This document shows, one piece after another, positions 12,208-28,284 of a stretch of DNA of 64,000 nt. Both the position numbers and the translations under genes were made by a program. Numbering within the stretch: position 1 is the first letter of the stretch; the number at the start of each line of letters is the position of its first letter. Under the pieces are notes generated by a model. The model worked only from the letters and a program-made list of their open reading frames with translations, was not told where the DNA came from and did no database searches. The stretch is from Tretioscincus oriximinensis (taxonomy: Eukaryota > Chordata > Lepidosauria > Squamata > Gymnophthalmidae): the NCBI GenBank assembly GCA_022410635.1, contig JAJVDF010000165.1, forward strand, positions 938,434-1,002,433. Reading direction: 5' to 3'.

Positions 12208-12409
12208 TCTTTATTCAGTTTAACCTGCTTCTGTAATCTATCATGTAGAAGGCTGACACAGAAGGCTTACAATTATAGGGAGAGCTACTGAATATAAATC
12301 TTAGATAAACTGTGTGAAAGAAGTAGAAATAATGTCGACAAATTTCTCTTCTTCCCTTCATCCTGTTCCCAATAAACTGTATCCCTTTTCAAGCTTTCCA
12401 ACGCTCCAA

Positions 12410-12735
12410 GAGCAAAAGGGCGGAAAGGAGGAGAGGGAAGGTAGAAGGGAGAGGGAAGAAAAAGGAAAAGGGGAATGGGAGAAGTATGGTGGGAGGAGAA
12501 AGAGGAAAAGAGGGAAATGGCAGGGGAATGGTAAAAGGGAAGAAAGAGAAAAAAGGGGAATGGGCGGGGGACAGTGGAAGGAAGGAGAGGAAGGAGAAAA
12601 AGAGGGGAATGGGAGGGGGACAGTGGAAGAGAGGGAAGAAAGAGAAAAAGGGGAATGGGAGGGGGACAGTGGAAGAAACAAGAGGGGGGAAGAAAGAGGA
12701 AAAAAGGGGTTTGGGAGGGGGACAGTGGAAGTGAA
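12410..12735. repeat. Purine-rich minisatellite
   Basis: Units of about 46-56 bp share GGGAATGGGAGGGGGACAGT followed by GGAAG..GAAAGAGAAAAA. ACAGTGG recurs at 12571, 12620, 12666 and 12722. The + strand is almost purely A/G. All three forward frames stay open (up to 141 codons of Gly/Glu/Lys/Arg) only because of composition. Confidence 0.9.
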
Positions 12736-12739
12736 GTGA

Positions 12740-14836
12740 AAATGCCCGGTCTTATTTGGGCTTAATTTTGCTAGTTATTATAATAAAGGTGGAATGTAAA
12801 TAGTTAAATAAAGCATTTCATTAGGCATCAAAGTTTATATAGGAATTTATATTAAGGGCTTCTCCTATGCTAGTAGATAAGATCAGGTTCTAGCTGTTAA
12901 AGTGCAGTAATTGCCAGATTCAGTTTCTTGGTGAACTGGAAAATCTGGCCAGAGCCAATACAGTTTCTAATTGTTTAGTTGTTTCTCATCTCCTTTGAAG
13001 GAACAAACATCTTTTATTTTCTCTCAGGTGTTTTCAGTGACACTTTGCTGAAATAAACTGCAGACAATAGAAAATGACGTAATTTTTTCTTTTTAAATCT
13101 GTTGACTCAATGGAGATCCTTGTGGTTCTCATTCTTGCTGATTTATTAATAGTTATTAAAAGAATTAAAATCCAAATCATGGATCAATTATGTATTAATT
13201 AGAACATTACACCACATTTTGCATAACCTAAATGTCTTTATATTTTCTGATTAAATACATATTTCAAAAATATTGAAGCTTTTAAAATAATGTCCATTTT
13301 TTCTACTCTATTTTCGGACAGTGTTTCTCAGAACTAATTGTGTACATGCATATTTTAAAGTTATAATGTGCAGAATCTGCATGAATTCTATACATTTAAC
13401 TCTGTATTTAAGTAGTTCTGTATTGTTTCTTTATTGAATTATGACCAGTACCCTTCCTGTACACTTGGTTTATTCCTAAGATCTTGAAGTCCCTGGCCTG
13501 TGTAGAGTTACCGGAATCAAAGCCAGGAAAAAAAGCCAGCACAGTTTTGGCATTTCCCCCAGGAACTAATACATCATTTTACCTGTGGTTTTTGTGCTAT
13601 TGAACATAGTTAGTTCATAGCTGCATTTGGGGGGGAAGGTCTCTCTCACATATCTTAATTTAAACCATCAATAAATTCTATGATATAAAAATCAAATCAA
13701 ACAGCTCTGACACCGCAAAAAGATAAATATCCCTTAAATTCAAATTTTCTTTGAAATGTGAATATTATACCATGCACAGAAGATATGGAAGCAGAATATA
13801 TCTTTGAAATAAGCATTTTTGGGTTTGAAATATGCATTTTCCAAGGAAATTGCTTTTAAGAATGAATAGCATGTAAAGTATAGTTTGTTTATTGCTGTGA
13901 CCTTTAAGTGCTGTCTAATAGATTGGTTGAGTTAGTTTTCTGTGACTGTAAATGGGCATATTAATATTCATCCTTGTCAGAAACTGCCCAGATGATAGTT
14001 CATTACAGATGGTTGTCCATTACTTCTATAAGGTTAATACTTCTATTATCAGGTGTGTAAAGTATATTTACAGGTATTGTTTCTCCTTGTGCTACTGAAA
14101 TATCCAAGCTTTCTGAATCTATTAGGAATTGTAACATTAATCATTCACAGCTTTAATCAGTTGGGGCTGAGTATGTTTCAACTATATTTTGCAGCTCAAA
14201 CTTATGGAAAAAGTTTTATTGAATTCAATAGTTCAAGGGCATCTATTAAACAGCTTAAAAGATAAATAAGCAATTTATGTTTCACATCTTTGCATGCTCA
14301 GAATATTGGAAAAGAATCAAAGTACAAATAGTACTGGTAGTTTGTGATACTCTGCTCTGCTTCAGAAAGTCACTTCATTAACATGTAAGCCTAGAATAGG
14401 TAGGTTTAAGCAGATTTAGTCCATCAAGGTCACCTAGCTTAGCTGGATTTAAGTCAAATTATTTGATCTCTAGTAGTTTGAGATAGTCATTGTGGAACAA
14501 AGAGTCCTTTGAGAATCAAAAAGCGTAATATGTTAAATAAGTGAATGATAAATTTGGCAGTACAACTGGTGTTAGAAATAGTATAGCCCTTATAACATGC
14601 AGATTTCTTAAGGAAAGTGATTAAAGTTTGGAAATGTGGACAAAAGATTACTTAGTATAAAATGAGAATGCTGAAAAAAATATGGACAAAATGGACAAAT
14701 TAACATTTGATTGCAAGATTATATTTTATTTATTTATTAGTGGAATATGGCTGTTGCCACTGGGGAATAAAATGGGCCACTAGCCACATGGCGGTGCCAC
14801 AGTTCGCATGAGGTTGGTGCCTTGCAGCAGTGGTTA
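12740..14836. other. GALNT2 intron 2, nothing recognised
   Basis: About 2.1 kb of AT-rich DNA without a recognised repeat, one of the longest repeat-free intronic stretches in the window. Confidence 0.4.
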
Positions 14837-15113
14837 CCTTGTTTTCCTGAAAATAAGATTTCCCCTGAAAATAAGACGTAATCGTTTTGCTGAATTGCTA
14901 AATATAATGCCCCCTTGAAAGTAAGACATAGCAAGCACAAAGAAAGATGTAGCAGTTTTTGTTTGTGATGTGGTCCCCCTGGTGGTCGGGAACTGCATTA
15001 CCATTCACGTTTTTGTTCAACAATAAATGTGAATGCTTCGTCCCTGAAAAACGTAGCACATCTTTGGAAGCAAAAATAATATAAGACACTGTCTTATTTT
15101 CGGGAAAACATGG
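14837..15113. mobile_element. MITE with TA duplication (CCWTGTTTTCCYGAAAATAAGA ends)
   Basis: Left end CCTTGTTTTCCTGAAAATAA and right end (reverse complement) CCATGTTTTCCCGAAAATAA agree over 22 bp with 2 mismatches. TA at 14835-14836 and 15114-15115. 277 bp with no coding potential. TA target use and size fit a Tc1/mariner-group MITE. Confidence 0.8.
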
Positions 15114-15298
15114 TACCTTACATATATGGACACTCCAGATGGGTTGTGTCAGGCTTCAGGAGCTGGGTTAGGACAGTGTGGGCCTGTGCCAGCCTCCAGG
15201 CAATGCAAGACTGGGGCAGGTTTAGTGGCAATCAGCCAATCATGTGCATGTGAGGACACGGATTGTGTTCATTCACCTCAGGCCAGTTGCCTGGAGGC

Positions 15299-15480
15299 AG
15301 TTAATAATATAAATTTCTATACTACTCTGCATCCAAAGGTTTCAGGATGGCTCACAGGATCAAAATACAAAGTACAAAGTTCAAGTTATTATAAAAACAA
15401 ATAGAACAGATTGACTTAAACAGTGATAGCGCAGGGGAACAGGCATTGTTTCCACAGTTGAAGGCCAGGATGAATATAAA
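15299..15480 (-). mobile_element. L2 3' tail, diverged
   Basis: TTCTATACTACTCTGCATCC then AAAGGTTTCAGGATGGCTCA is the reversed L2 end, followed by the A-rich and ORF2-end stretch (GCAGGGGAACAGGCATTGTT). Confidence 0.5.
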
Positions 15481-15954
15481 CCAGTTTGTTTAATAGTGTT
15501 AAAAGAAAGTAATCGAACATTTATAAAAAATTACATATATTCAAAGGACAATGGAAACTTTAGTGTCATTGATTTTCACTATTGCCCGTTCCTAGAACAG
15601 GACATATGGTATGGACTGACTAATGATTAGAAGCATATCCAGAATTCATATTTGTTGATACTGAAGTTTTTGATTAACAAATAAGATGCATATGAATTTC
15701 TGGCATAAATACAATTCCCTTTCCTCTCCTTTCATACAAGATAATAAACAGAAAGAGTCAGGAAATCGCAATCAACCAACTGTATCTCCTCAATACATCA
15801 AAAATAGGCAAGTATGGCTAATGGCTTCCAAACAAGGCATGTTTTGAATCTTATTTGGAAGACATTAAAAAGAGTGCTGGTTTAGATACAATGAGAAGCT
15901 GTAGTTGCCTGTAGTTACATCCTGGTGGAAAGATGTGAGAAGTAAAATACTCCT
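15481..15954. other. GALNT2 intron 2, nothing recognised
   Basis: AT-rich intronic DNA without a nameable element. Confidence 0.4.
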
Positions 15955-16110
15955 GTACTGGGAGGAAAAAGAAGGAAGATGAAGAAAAAATGTAGGAAAG
16001 GAAGACGGAAGGAAAGGGTATTGGAAAAAAGAAGGAATGAAACAAAGTAAAAGGGATGGGAGGGGGCAAGGGAGGGAGTGATGCATAGATGAGAGAAAGG
16101 GGGAGGAGTG
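15955..16110. repeat. Purine-rich low-complexity tract
   Basis: Nearly pure A/G on the + strand (GGAGGAAAAAGAAGGAAGAT, GGAAAGGAAGACGGAAGGAA and so on), without a fixed period. Overlapping minus-strand Phe/Ser/Pro ORFs are artefacts of it. Confidence 0.8.
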
Positions 16111-16429
16111 CCTAGAGCCTGTTGCATCACTTGTAATGCAACAACCTAATTGCACTAGTAGAGTTAATAATACTCAACAGTAGGACTTGATAATAAAATC
16201 CACTAGTTAGTAATGCACAAGACTCTTTGAAAACATATGATATGGTAGTGGACTGCTCTTATTAATGCCTTAATTTGGATTGCTTACAATACTTCTAAGA
16301 ATGTGATTTTGTGAAACACTTGTGTATTTTGACTCAGTACTTGATTTCTATAAATCTGATGGTTCTATAAACCTGGGGAAGAAGGGAGGAAGAAGATTGG
16401 TGTTTCCTACTGTGTGTGCAGCCCCAGGT

Positions 16430-16575
16430 TTTGTGTGATTTTATAATGTATTATTTGTTATGTGTAGTTTTATGCACTACAATATATACTGTATTATTTT
16501 GCCTTGTACATTTATTTCTGTTGTTTAAACTGCCTAGAGCAGCTTTTGGAAAGGCAGTATATAAATACAAACGGA
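16430..16575 (+). mobile_element. L2 3' tail fragment
   Basis: AAACTGCCTAGAGCAGCTTT then TGGAAAGGCAGTATATAAAT is the L2 3' end, 130 bases upstream of exon 3. Confidence 0.65.
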
Positions 16576-16708
16576 CAAAATGACAAGTTTTGCATTTAAT
16601 AGGAAGATGCCTGGAAACATTTTCTGTTTTCTAAAATGTACGTGTTGTATTCATAAAACTAAAATTTTGTCTTTAAATCTGTTAATACAATTTTTTTCTT
16701 GGCCTTAG

Positions 16709-16862
16709 GGAAGGTTAGGTGGCAAGACTTTGATCAGGAAGCCTATGTCGGAGTCACCATGGTCAAAGCTGGCCAAGACCCCTATGCCCGCAATAAGTTT
16801 AATCAAGTGGAAAGTGATAAACTGCGGATGGACAGAAGTGTACCAGATACGAGACATGATCA
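16709..16862 (+). CDS. GALNT2: GALNT2 exon 3
   Basis: Encodes residues 75-124 ([18 protein letters not shown]... to DTRHDQ), the start of the catalytic half. Acceptor TTGGCCTTAG, donor CA|GTATGT; 154 bases, in on phase 1 and out on phase 2. The segment [19 protein letters not shown] is close to human GALNT2. YVGVTMV differs from the human YVGGTMV that I recall. The frame stays open 27 bases into the intron before a stop, so the donor is set by the join to exon 4, which completes Gln-125 and continues CQRKQWR. Confidence 0.97.
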
Positions 16863-18842
<1,980 letters not shown>

Positions 18843-18896
18843 TAATTCAGAAATGCTATAATAATTCTGCTACTTCTACTTCTTTTTTTTTTTTAG

Positions 18897-18964
18897 TGTT
18901 CTCAAAAAAAGTCCATCGCACCTTATCAGGGAAATAATATTAGTAGACGACTATAGTATTGATC
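18897..18964 (+). CDS. GALNT2: GALNT2 exon 5
   Basis: Residues 159-180, VLKKSPSHLIREIILVDDYS then ID. It carries Asp-176 in LVDDYS, a residue of the UDP-GalNAc pocket in this family. The acceptor follows a run of 14 T residues (TTTTAG); donor C|GTAAGT. 68 bases. Isoleucine at 179 replaces the Asn I recall in human. Confidence 0.97.
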
Positions 18965-19261
18965 GTAAGTATTTATTCAGTAATTTATTTCTACAATTTC
19001 ATAGTATAGAAACATTTTTGGTTTATCGAGTAGATTTCTCTTCATCTGAAACTGTTCTTCTTTTTCTAACATCATAGATGTTTTGTGATCACAAAGATTT
19101 AAGTAGATATTTGAGCTGAATAGCATTTCTGTGTTGCTGTGTCAGAAGATGATGGCTTTAAAATAAATATTCTCCTGTAAAAGGAATTGTGGTTAATTTT
19201 TTAGCAAGGAAAAACAACTTTTTACATGATTTCCTTGTGGCAGGATACGATTAATTATTGA

Positions 19262-19372
<111 letters not shown>

Positions 19373-19825
19373 TAGAGATTGAAACTCTAAAAAACATACT
19401 TCTTATTAACGATGGATAAGAAGCTCATTTTGCTATAGACATTACACACATCTAGAAAATAGTTTTGTAATTGGTTGATTTCTGGTACATATTGGATGCT
19501 TTGTTTTGCTGCTGAAAATTTTAGGCTACAGCTTTTTAAGGCCATAAGAGGATGCCAAAGCAGCCCACAGCCCACCCACTTTAGCATTCCAATTGCACCC
19601 ATCATTCTCAAGCAGAAGAAGGCAAAATCTTCATTTGCTATCAACTTCCTACAAAAGTCATTTAGAGGAAATCTGTTAGTCATTCACCTTGGGGAACAGC
19701 ACCTTGGCAACCATTCTAATAGCCATACGTAAACCTGTCCTGCATTATTTTGTTTAATCATGTTTTAAAATATCCAGACTGGTTGCTGTCACCATCTCTT
19801 CTGATAGACTGATAAGTCTTTAGGG

Positions 19826-20420
19826 CAGTGATGCCAACGGGTGACACTCCAGATGTTCCTGAACTACAACTCCCAACATTCCATTTGGTTTAGCAGAGTG
19901 TGCTTGTGGTGACCACTCCATGTACCCAACCCCTAGCTTCAATGAAATGTCCCCCACACCTCGGTTTCTTTCCAATTTCCTGCATTCTTGTCCACAATGT
20001 TAACCCAATCCGGTTAATGCAGCTTTCAGTATGTTTCTTAGTCTACTTCTGCCAGGAAAACATATCTACATCCACTGCCACCATTAATCCTTATGAACAC
20101 CCAACTTCAGGCCTCTTAATGACACTGACACGTGTGGCTTTTGTAACAAATAAAGAACTAAGATTTAACACATAGGAAACTTAACTGCAAAGTTACTTTT
20201 ATTCTTTTCTTCTCTACAGCCTAACACTGTCCCAGGTTCATTGGTATACAGGCCTATCCAGGCCTGTCCTCCAGTCAGTCCTGCTGTTCCAGTTTATTTT
20301 GCTTAAAGGGAGATCTCAATATTTGATTTCATCCCGTTTGGGTATATTCTTAGAAATATCATACAGCTATTCTGCTGTTTAGCTGACAATCCCTGGAGTG
20401 TCACCCATTAGCCATCACTG
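19826..20420. mobile_element. hAT-type non-autonomous transposon, 595 bp
   Basis: Left end CAGTGATGCCAACGGGTGAC then ACTCCAG; right end in reverse complement CAGTGATGGCTAATGGGTGA then CACTCCAG. The flanks CTTTAGGG (19818-19825) and CTCTAGGG (20421-20428) agree at 7 of 8 bases, as expected for the 8-bp duplication of hAT elements. CAGTGATGGC ends are typical of vertebrate hAT elements. No transposase. It lies in intron 6. Confidence 0.85.
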
Positions 20421-20428
20421 CTCTAGGG

Positions 20429-22171
<1,743 letters not shown>

Positions 22172-22185
22172 TAAGAGATATATTA

Positions 22186-22232
22186 GGGTGGTAGCACTCA
22201 CCCCTATCCACACCTGACACAGGGATTCAAGA
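22186..22232 (-). mobile_element. tRNA-derived SINE fragment
   Basis: GTAGCACTCACCCCTATCCA then CACCTGACACAGGGATTCAA matches the part of the 59.3-59.7 kb SINE that reads GGTGCTCACCCCTCCCCACA. It starts about 20 bases past the exon 7 donor. Confidence 0.5.
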
Positions 22233-23117
22233 CTGGAGCTAGTTGCTATTGGTAAAGGGATCCCGTGTCCAGAAACTTGATAGACACCCGGTTCTTGATG
22301 GAGCAGGTTTGCTCCAGAAGGAACAGGTGCGTGATCTGGGGGTCCTTCTAGACTCGTCACTGTCACTTGAAGGTCAGGTGGCAGCGACAGCTAGAACGGC
22401 CTTTTCCTATTTACGATTGGTCCACCAGTTGCGGCCGTTCCTGGACAGGGAGTCCTTGGCCCATGGTTCTTCATGCTCTGGTAACCTCCAGATTAGACTA
22501 CTGCAATGCACTCTACGTGGGGCTTCCCTTGAAGACGGTTCGGAGGCTGGAGCTAGTGCAGAATGCAGCAGCCCGTCTTTTATCGGGTGTGTCTGGCCGG
22601 ACGTCCATCACGTCGGTCCTCAAAGAACTGCACTGGCTACCTATTCGCTACCGAGCCCAATTCAAGGTGCTTATACTGACGTATAAAGCCCTAAACGGTT
22701 TGGGTCCTGAATACTTGAGGGAACGCCTTTTCCCATATAGTCCTGCCCGGTCTCTGCGATCAGAAGGAGAGGGCCTTCTAGTTGTCCCCTCCTGCTCTAA
22801 GATAAGGGGGGCGGGGGCGCGGGGAAGAGCCTTCTCGGTAGTGGCCCCGATATTATGGAACGGCCTCCCCTCGGAAGCACGCCAGGCGCCGTCTTTACTA
22901 TCTTTTAGGCGCCTGGTAAAGACCTGTCTCTTCACCCGGGCCTTTTCATGTTAGCCCCCCCACCAGAGGACGACATTTTAAATTCTTGTGTTTCTTTTAT
23001 GGTTTTAAGGTTGTGAAGGTCATGATGACCTGAATTTTTAACTTTTGTAAGCCACCCTGGACACCTTCGGGGGGAAGGGCGGGGTAAAAATCTTTTAAAT
23101 AAATAAATAAAATAAAT
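22233..23117 (+). mobile_element. L2-like LINE, 3' end of ORF2 plus tail, little decayed
   Basis: Encodes the C-terminal end of an L2-type ORF2: LRPFLDRESLA, then after a frameshift near 22460 LVTSRLDYCNALYVGLPLKT, VRRLELVQNAAARLLSGVSG, ELHWLPIRYRAQFKVLILTY and KALNGLGPEYLRERLFPYSP, to FRRLVKTCLFTRAFSC. The reading frame is then open for 195 codons, so this is the youngest-looking LINE here. The tail AAGCCACCCTGGACACCTTC ... GGGCGGGGTAAAAA ends in (TAAA)n. 5'-truncated. It lies in GALNT2 intron 7 in sense orientation. Confidence 0.9.
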
Positions 23118-23282
23118 TTTGCCCATGGGCTGTAATTTATTTATTTATTTTACTCCCCCTCTTCCCTCAGCTACTTTTGTTTTTATAATAATAAAAGCAA
23201 TAAAAAAAAATTAATATCTTCTTAGTACTACCGGTATCTATATTTTGCCTAAATATCACCCTTTCCTTCCTTCTGCGAAGGA

Positions 23283-23562
23283 GGCACAAATGGTGCAATC
23301 ACTAAGGAGCCAGTCTTTCATTTGAAAGATTCAGTTTCGAGGCCTGTTTCAGCCATGGAGAGGGTGAGCGCCATCTACTGTCCTTCAGCACTAAAGAAAA
23401 TAGATTTGCAATTTACATTTGCAGTCTACATTTCAATTAGATAAATGAGTACCACCATTAACCTGGTGGGAAGATAGAATAAGATGTAAACCTTTGTAGG
23501 GAAGTAATCCTGTAAGCTCCTCTGGAAAAAGAGTAGGGTATAAAAACCAGATTATTAATATT
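23283..23562 (+). mobile_element. tRNA-derived SINE, sense copy
   Basis: An A-box-like TGGTGCAATCACTAAGGAGC and a B-box-like AGTTTCGAGGCC mark the tRNA-like head. The body (GCGCCATCTACTGTCCTTCA; GATAGAATAAGATGTAAACC; GTAGGGTATAAAAACCAG) matches copies at 32680, 55719 and 59285. Confidence 0.75.
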
Positions 23563-23891
23563 TTTTAGACCATAGCTGTAGGGTGTCCTAGTGGTTCCCA
23601 ATAAAAACTGCAACCTAGTCTAACACTGCTCAGCTGTTTGAGTTCAGTTAGATCTGGCAACTTAAAATAGTGTATCATTTGATAAATCAGGCATGCAGTT
23701 AATACATGGAGATCAGAACTGCCAGTGAAACTTAATTGTTTCCCTGTTGAAATGCTCAAAAGGAAGGATGATAATATAAAAATGGCCTTGCATGGATTTT
23801 GAGACATACTTTATTTCCCAGCCATATTAAGGTACTCAATAACTTTCCTTGTGTGAATATTATTCATTGATTTTTATTTCAATTTTTTTAG

Positions 23892-23979
23892 GACAAGGCC
23901 AGAGTTGTTTCTCCTATAATTGATGTGATTAATATGGACAACTTTCAGTATGTGGGGGCATCAGCTGATTTAAAAGGCG
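23892..23979 (+). CDS. GALNT2: GALNT2 exon 8
   Basis: Residues 244-272, [20 protein letters not shown] then VGASADLKG. Asp-Lys at 244-245 is where I recall Asp-Arg-Thr in human, a small divergence at the exon border. Acceptor TTTTTTTAG, donor G|GTATGT; 88 bases; Gly-273 is split with exon 9. Confidence 0.97.
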
Positions 23980-23999
23980 GTATGTATTGTAATGGAATA

Positions 24000-24560
24000 T
24001 CAAATGGAATATCCCTAAGATGCAAATGCACCAAAAGCAAAATTCTAAGGCTTGTGTCACTTACGATTTTTTGAAAGTCAAACAAGATTTGAATGTAGAA
24101 AAGTACATTTCATAGAACTGTTGTAAAAAAAACACCAGAATAAATATTCCAACACTGGTGTCCTTTACTATATATGAAGGCTAAATTACTAGACACCAAT
24201 ATGTAGGTCTCCATCTGTTTCCAATTAGTCAAAGAGTGAAAATTGGATAAAGACAGTAAGAACAAAAGGAGAAGAGTGGTTTTTTGACATTGATGGAGGT
24301 AGAAAATGTGTAATCATTCAATCAATTTCACTTGGCCAATAACAATGGTTTTTAAAAGAGGTGTGTAGGTTAATCAAAGATGCATGGAAGAATTTTTGCT
24401 AAGTAAGACACAAACTGGAAAGGATTTTAGAGGGTGTTAAATGGAAAGAGATTAAAGTGAGTCTTATTATTTGGCAAACCTGGCCTTGTTAGTGACAAAC
24501 TGATCGTGTAAACTGAATGGTGGCAGAAATCCTAGTGTCCCTATTGGAATTTTTACTCAT
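24000..24560. other. GALNT2 intron 8, 5' part
   Basis: AT-rich intronic DNA; nothing recognised. Confidence 0.4.
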
Positions 24561-24561
24561 A

Positions 24562-24635
24562 CATTCATAGAATCGTAGAATTAGAAGGGGTCCTCCAGGG
24601 TCACCGGGTCCAACTCCCATTGAATTATGAGGGCA
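24562..24635 (-). mobile_element. CR1 3' end (ATTCTATG subfamily)
   Basis: CATTCATAGAATCGTAGAAT then GGGTCCTCCAGGGTCACCGG is the reverse of the standard CR1 end. Very short, as is usual for 5'-truncated CR1. Confidence 0.8.
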
Positions 24636-24639
24636 ATAT

Positions 24640-25579
24640 GTATGTTAAGAATAGCATGATTCAGCATTGAAAAAAGTGTAAGCATGTCGTTTCTATTGCA
24701 GAGATCAGTGAGCTTCTAAAATTACATCTTAAATCCACAGTTCATGTGCATAATAGTAATTTTAAAACCAGTTAGTAAAATTAATGTTTTATGATAAAAG
24801 CATGCACCCAGAAACAATGTTCTTTTTGTGAAGTTTATAACAAAGGGGGACAATATATTCAATTGTTTCTGGGAGTTATGGAGAAGCTCTTGTAGAAGAG
24901 GCAGGAAGATTTTATATAAATCCTTTCTGCTGAGGTGGTAATTAAAAAATCATCTGTTATCATTCATAAAATCTGATGTTCTGATTAATGCAGTTATTTT
25001 CAAAGGTATACTGTATATAAAAATGGACATTAGTGCGGGATGGGGATAGCTAAAGGACAAACAATGAAAAACCGACATCCATTAAAATAAGTATATTAGG
25101 CAGAGAGTGGCCAACCACACAAAGAGAAAGAAGTACAGAGAGAAGTGGGAATATGTATAAAATATATAGGTTTTTGAAATTGTTGGGAATGAGTGACTCA
25201 CGTTTTGGCTTTTTCACAGCATACTGAAGATGACAACATGTTCTAACGTTTGCTGATTTTTAGTGTAGCAAAAGTTATGTCTTTTAACAATTGATATTCT
25301 GAAACTTGGCATTCACTCTCTCTTTTAAGTTTGGGCTTCTGTGTCTAGGTTTCAATGTCAGATGCTTTTAAAAAAATAAGAGTATTGCTACTTTATTTTC
25401 AAGGCTGTCTTACTTGAAAATCGTATGGAAGAGGCGCAGCTTGCTGGTTCAAAGACTAATAATATGCATAGTCAATGAGGAGAACATAGGGATTTTACAA
25501 AAACAAAATGGTTTAGGGTTTTTAAAAGAGCAGCTTGGATATTGATTACTATGAAGGTCTTAAGACCTTCCCTTCAACA
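24640..25579. other. GALNT2 intron 8, nothing recognised
   Basis: AT-rich intronic DNA with no element I can name. Confidence 0.4.
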
Positions 25580-25920
25580 GTTAAGAACATAAGAACATAA
25601 GAAGAGCCATACTGGATCAGGCCACAGCCCATCAAGTCCAGCATTCTGTGTCACACAGAGGCCCACCAGATGCACCTGGGCAGTCCGAACAGAGGAAAGC
25701 AAAATATGCGCCTGTTCATGACTCCCTGCAAATGGTATTTCAGGAGTCCTGCCTGTTGCTCCATCCCAGAGGCAACATCCAGATATCCTTCCTAGTATCC
25801 ATTTATACCTTTAGTGTCCATAAACCTGTCTAGTCCTGTCTTGAAACTATCCAAGCTGTTAGCTACCACTACCTCTTCAGGAAGTAAATTCCACAGGCCG
25901 ATGATCTCAGCATCTCCCTT
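25580..25920 (-). mobile_element. CR1-clade LINE 3' end (TTCTTATG subfamily)
   Basis: Reverse orientation: AACATAAGAACATAAGAAGA, CCACAGCCCATCAAGTCCAG, GGCCCACCAGATGCACCTGG, then the ORF2 end (CTACCACTACCTCTTCAGGA). Confidence 0.9.
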
Positions 25921-27478
<1,558 letters not shown>

Positions 27479-27985
27479 TAGGTTTCTGCCATCACTCTTT
27501 CTTTTATGATGTTACATTGCTGTGGTACCTTTTATGAAACTTCATATCTGAAGTATCTTTTTCTGGGTTGTGCTTGGGAGGCTGCTCTTAAATCATGTTG
27601 CAGAATATGAAGCTCTAAATGAGGAGAACGTTACTTCAAAATGACATGGTTAGCTGAAAATGTGGCAGGTTATTAGCTAAAGTCAAACATTAATGGCTTT
27701 CATTCTTGGTGCTAGTAACTTGAAATGGCAATTAACATATGATGCCAATAAAGTAAAATCTTAAAGTGAAAGGTGAGTCATGAAACAATGCATGAAACAA
27801 GTTGTGGAACATAATTTGATTCTTAATGCTCTTGGATTTTTAAATAGGTATGGACACAGAAAATAGCTTCTGATTTTTCTTTCAGCACATCATAAAGAGA
27901 GAAATTTAAAATATTGTTTTATACTTATGTAAAATGTCTGAACATTGTGGTCTGTGTTTAAAATAAAATGAACTGAAGAGAAATA

Positions 27986-28063
27986 TGCTGCTCAAAATAA
28001 TTAAGGGAACACTTTAATATAACAGTGTAACATTAGATGTTCCCTTAATTGTTTTGAGCAGTG
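27986..28063. mobile_element. 78-bp miniature element with TIRs and TA duplication
   Basis: TGCTGCTCAAAATAATTAAG then GGAACAC... faces CACTGCTCAAAACAATTAAG then GGAACATC on the other strand. TA at 27984-27985 and 28064-28065. The ends are those of a common vertebrate Tc1/mariner-group transposon (CACTGCTCAAAAAAAT..AGGGAACA), here reduced almost to the two ends. Confidence 0.8.
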
Positions 28064-28079
28064 TATTTTGGCTGAATTT

Positions 28080-28200
28080 CATAGAATCATAGAATCACAG
28101 AGTTGGAGGGGACCTCCAGGGTCATTGGGTCCAACCCCCTGCTTGATGCAGGATTCATTAAACAATCCCATAAAGATGACGGGCCAGTCTCTGTTTGAAT
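28080..28200 (-). mobile_element. CR1 3' end (ATTCTATG subfamily)
   Basis: CATAGAATCATAGAATCACA, then GGGACCTCCAGGGTCATTGG and GTCCAACCCCCTGCTTGATG. Inserted about 15 bases from the miniature element. Confidence 0.9.
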
Positions 28201-28284
28201 TTTCATAGCTATTGCCCATGAAACAGAAAATAATCACCAAACCTTTATCATGGCTTTGTTAGTTAGGGCTAATTATCACTAAGA

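Noticed and set aside
12314..12765. 141-codon Gly/Glu/Lys-rich ORF and its sister frames
   Set aside because: All three forward frames stay open because the minisatellite is purine-only; no start context, splice or homology support.
15851..16155. Three Phe/Ser/Pro-rich minus-strand ORFs
   Set aside because: Mirror image of the purine tract at 15955-16110.
22648..22935. 95-codon minus-strand ORF
   Set aside because: Antisense of the L2 ORF2 end, which carries the recognisable protein.
23283..23345. Functional tRNA gene
   Set aside because: Box A and B-like sequences are present but the head is diverged and attached to a SINE body shared by other copies.
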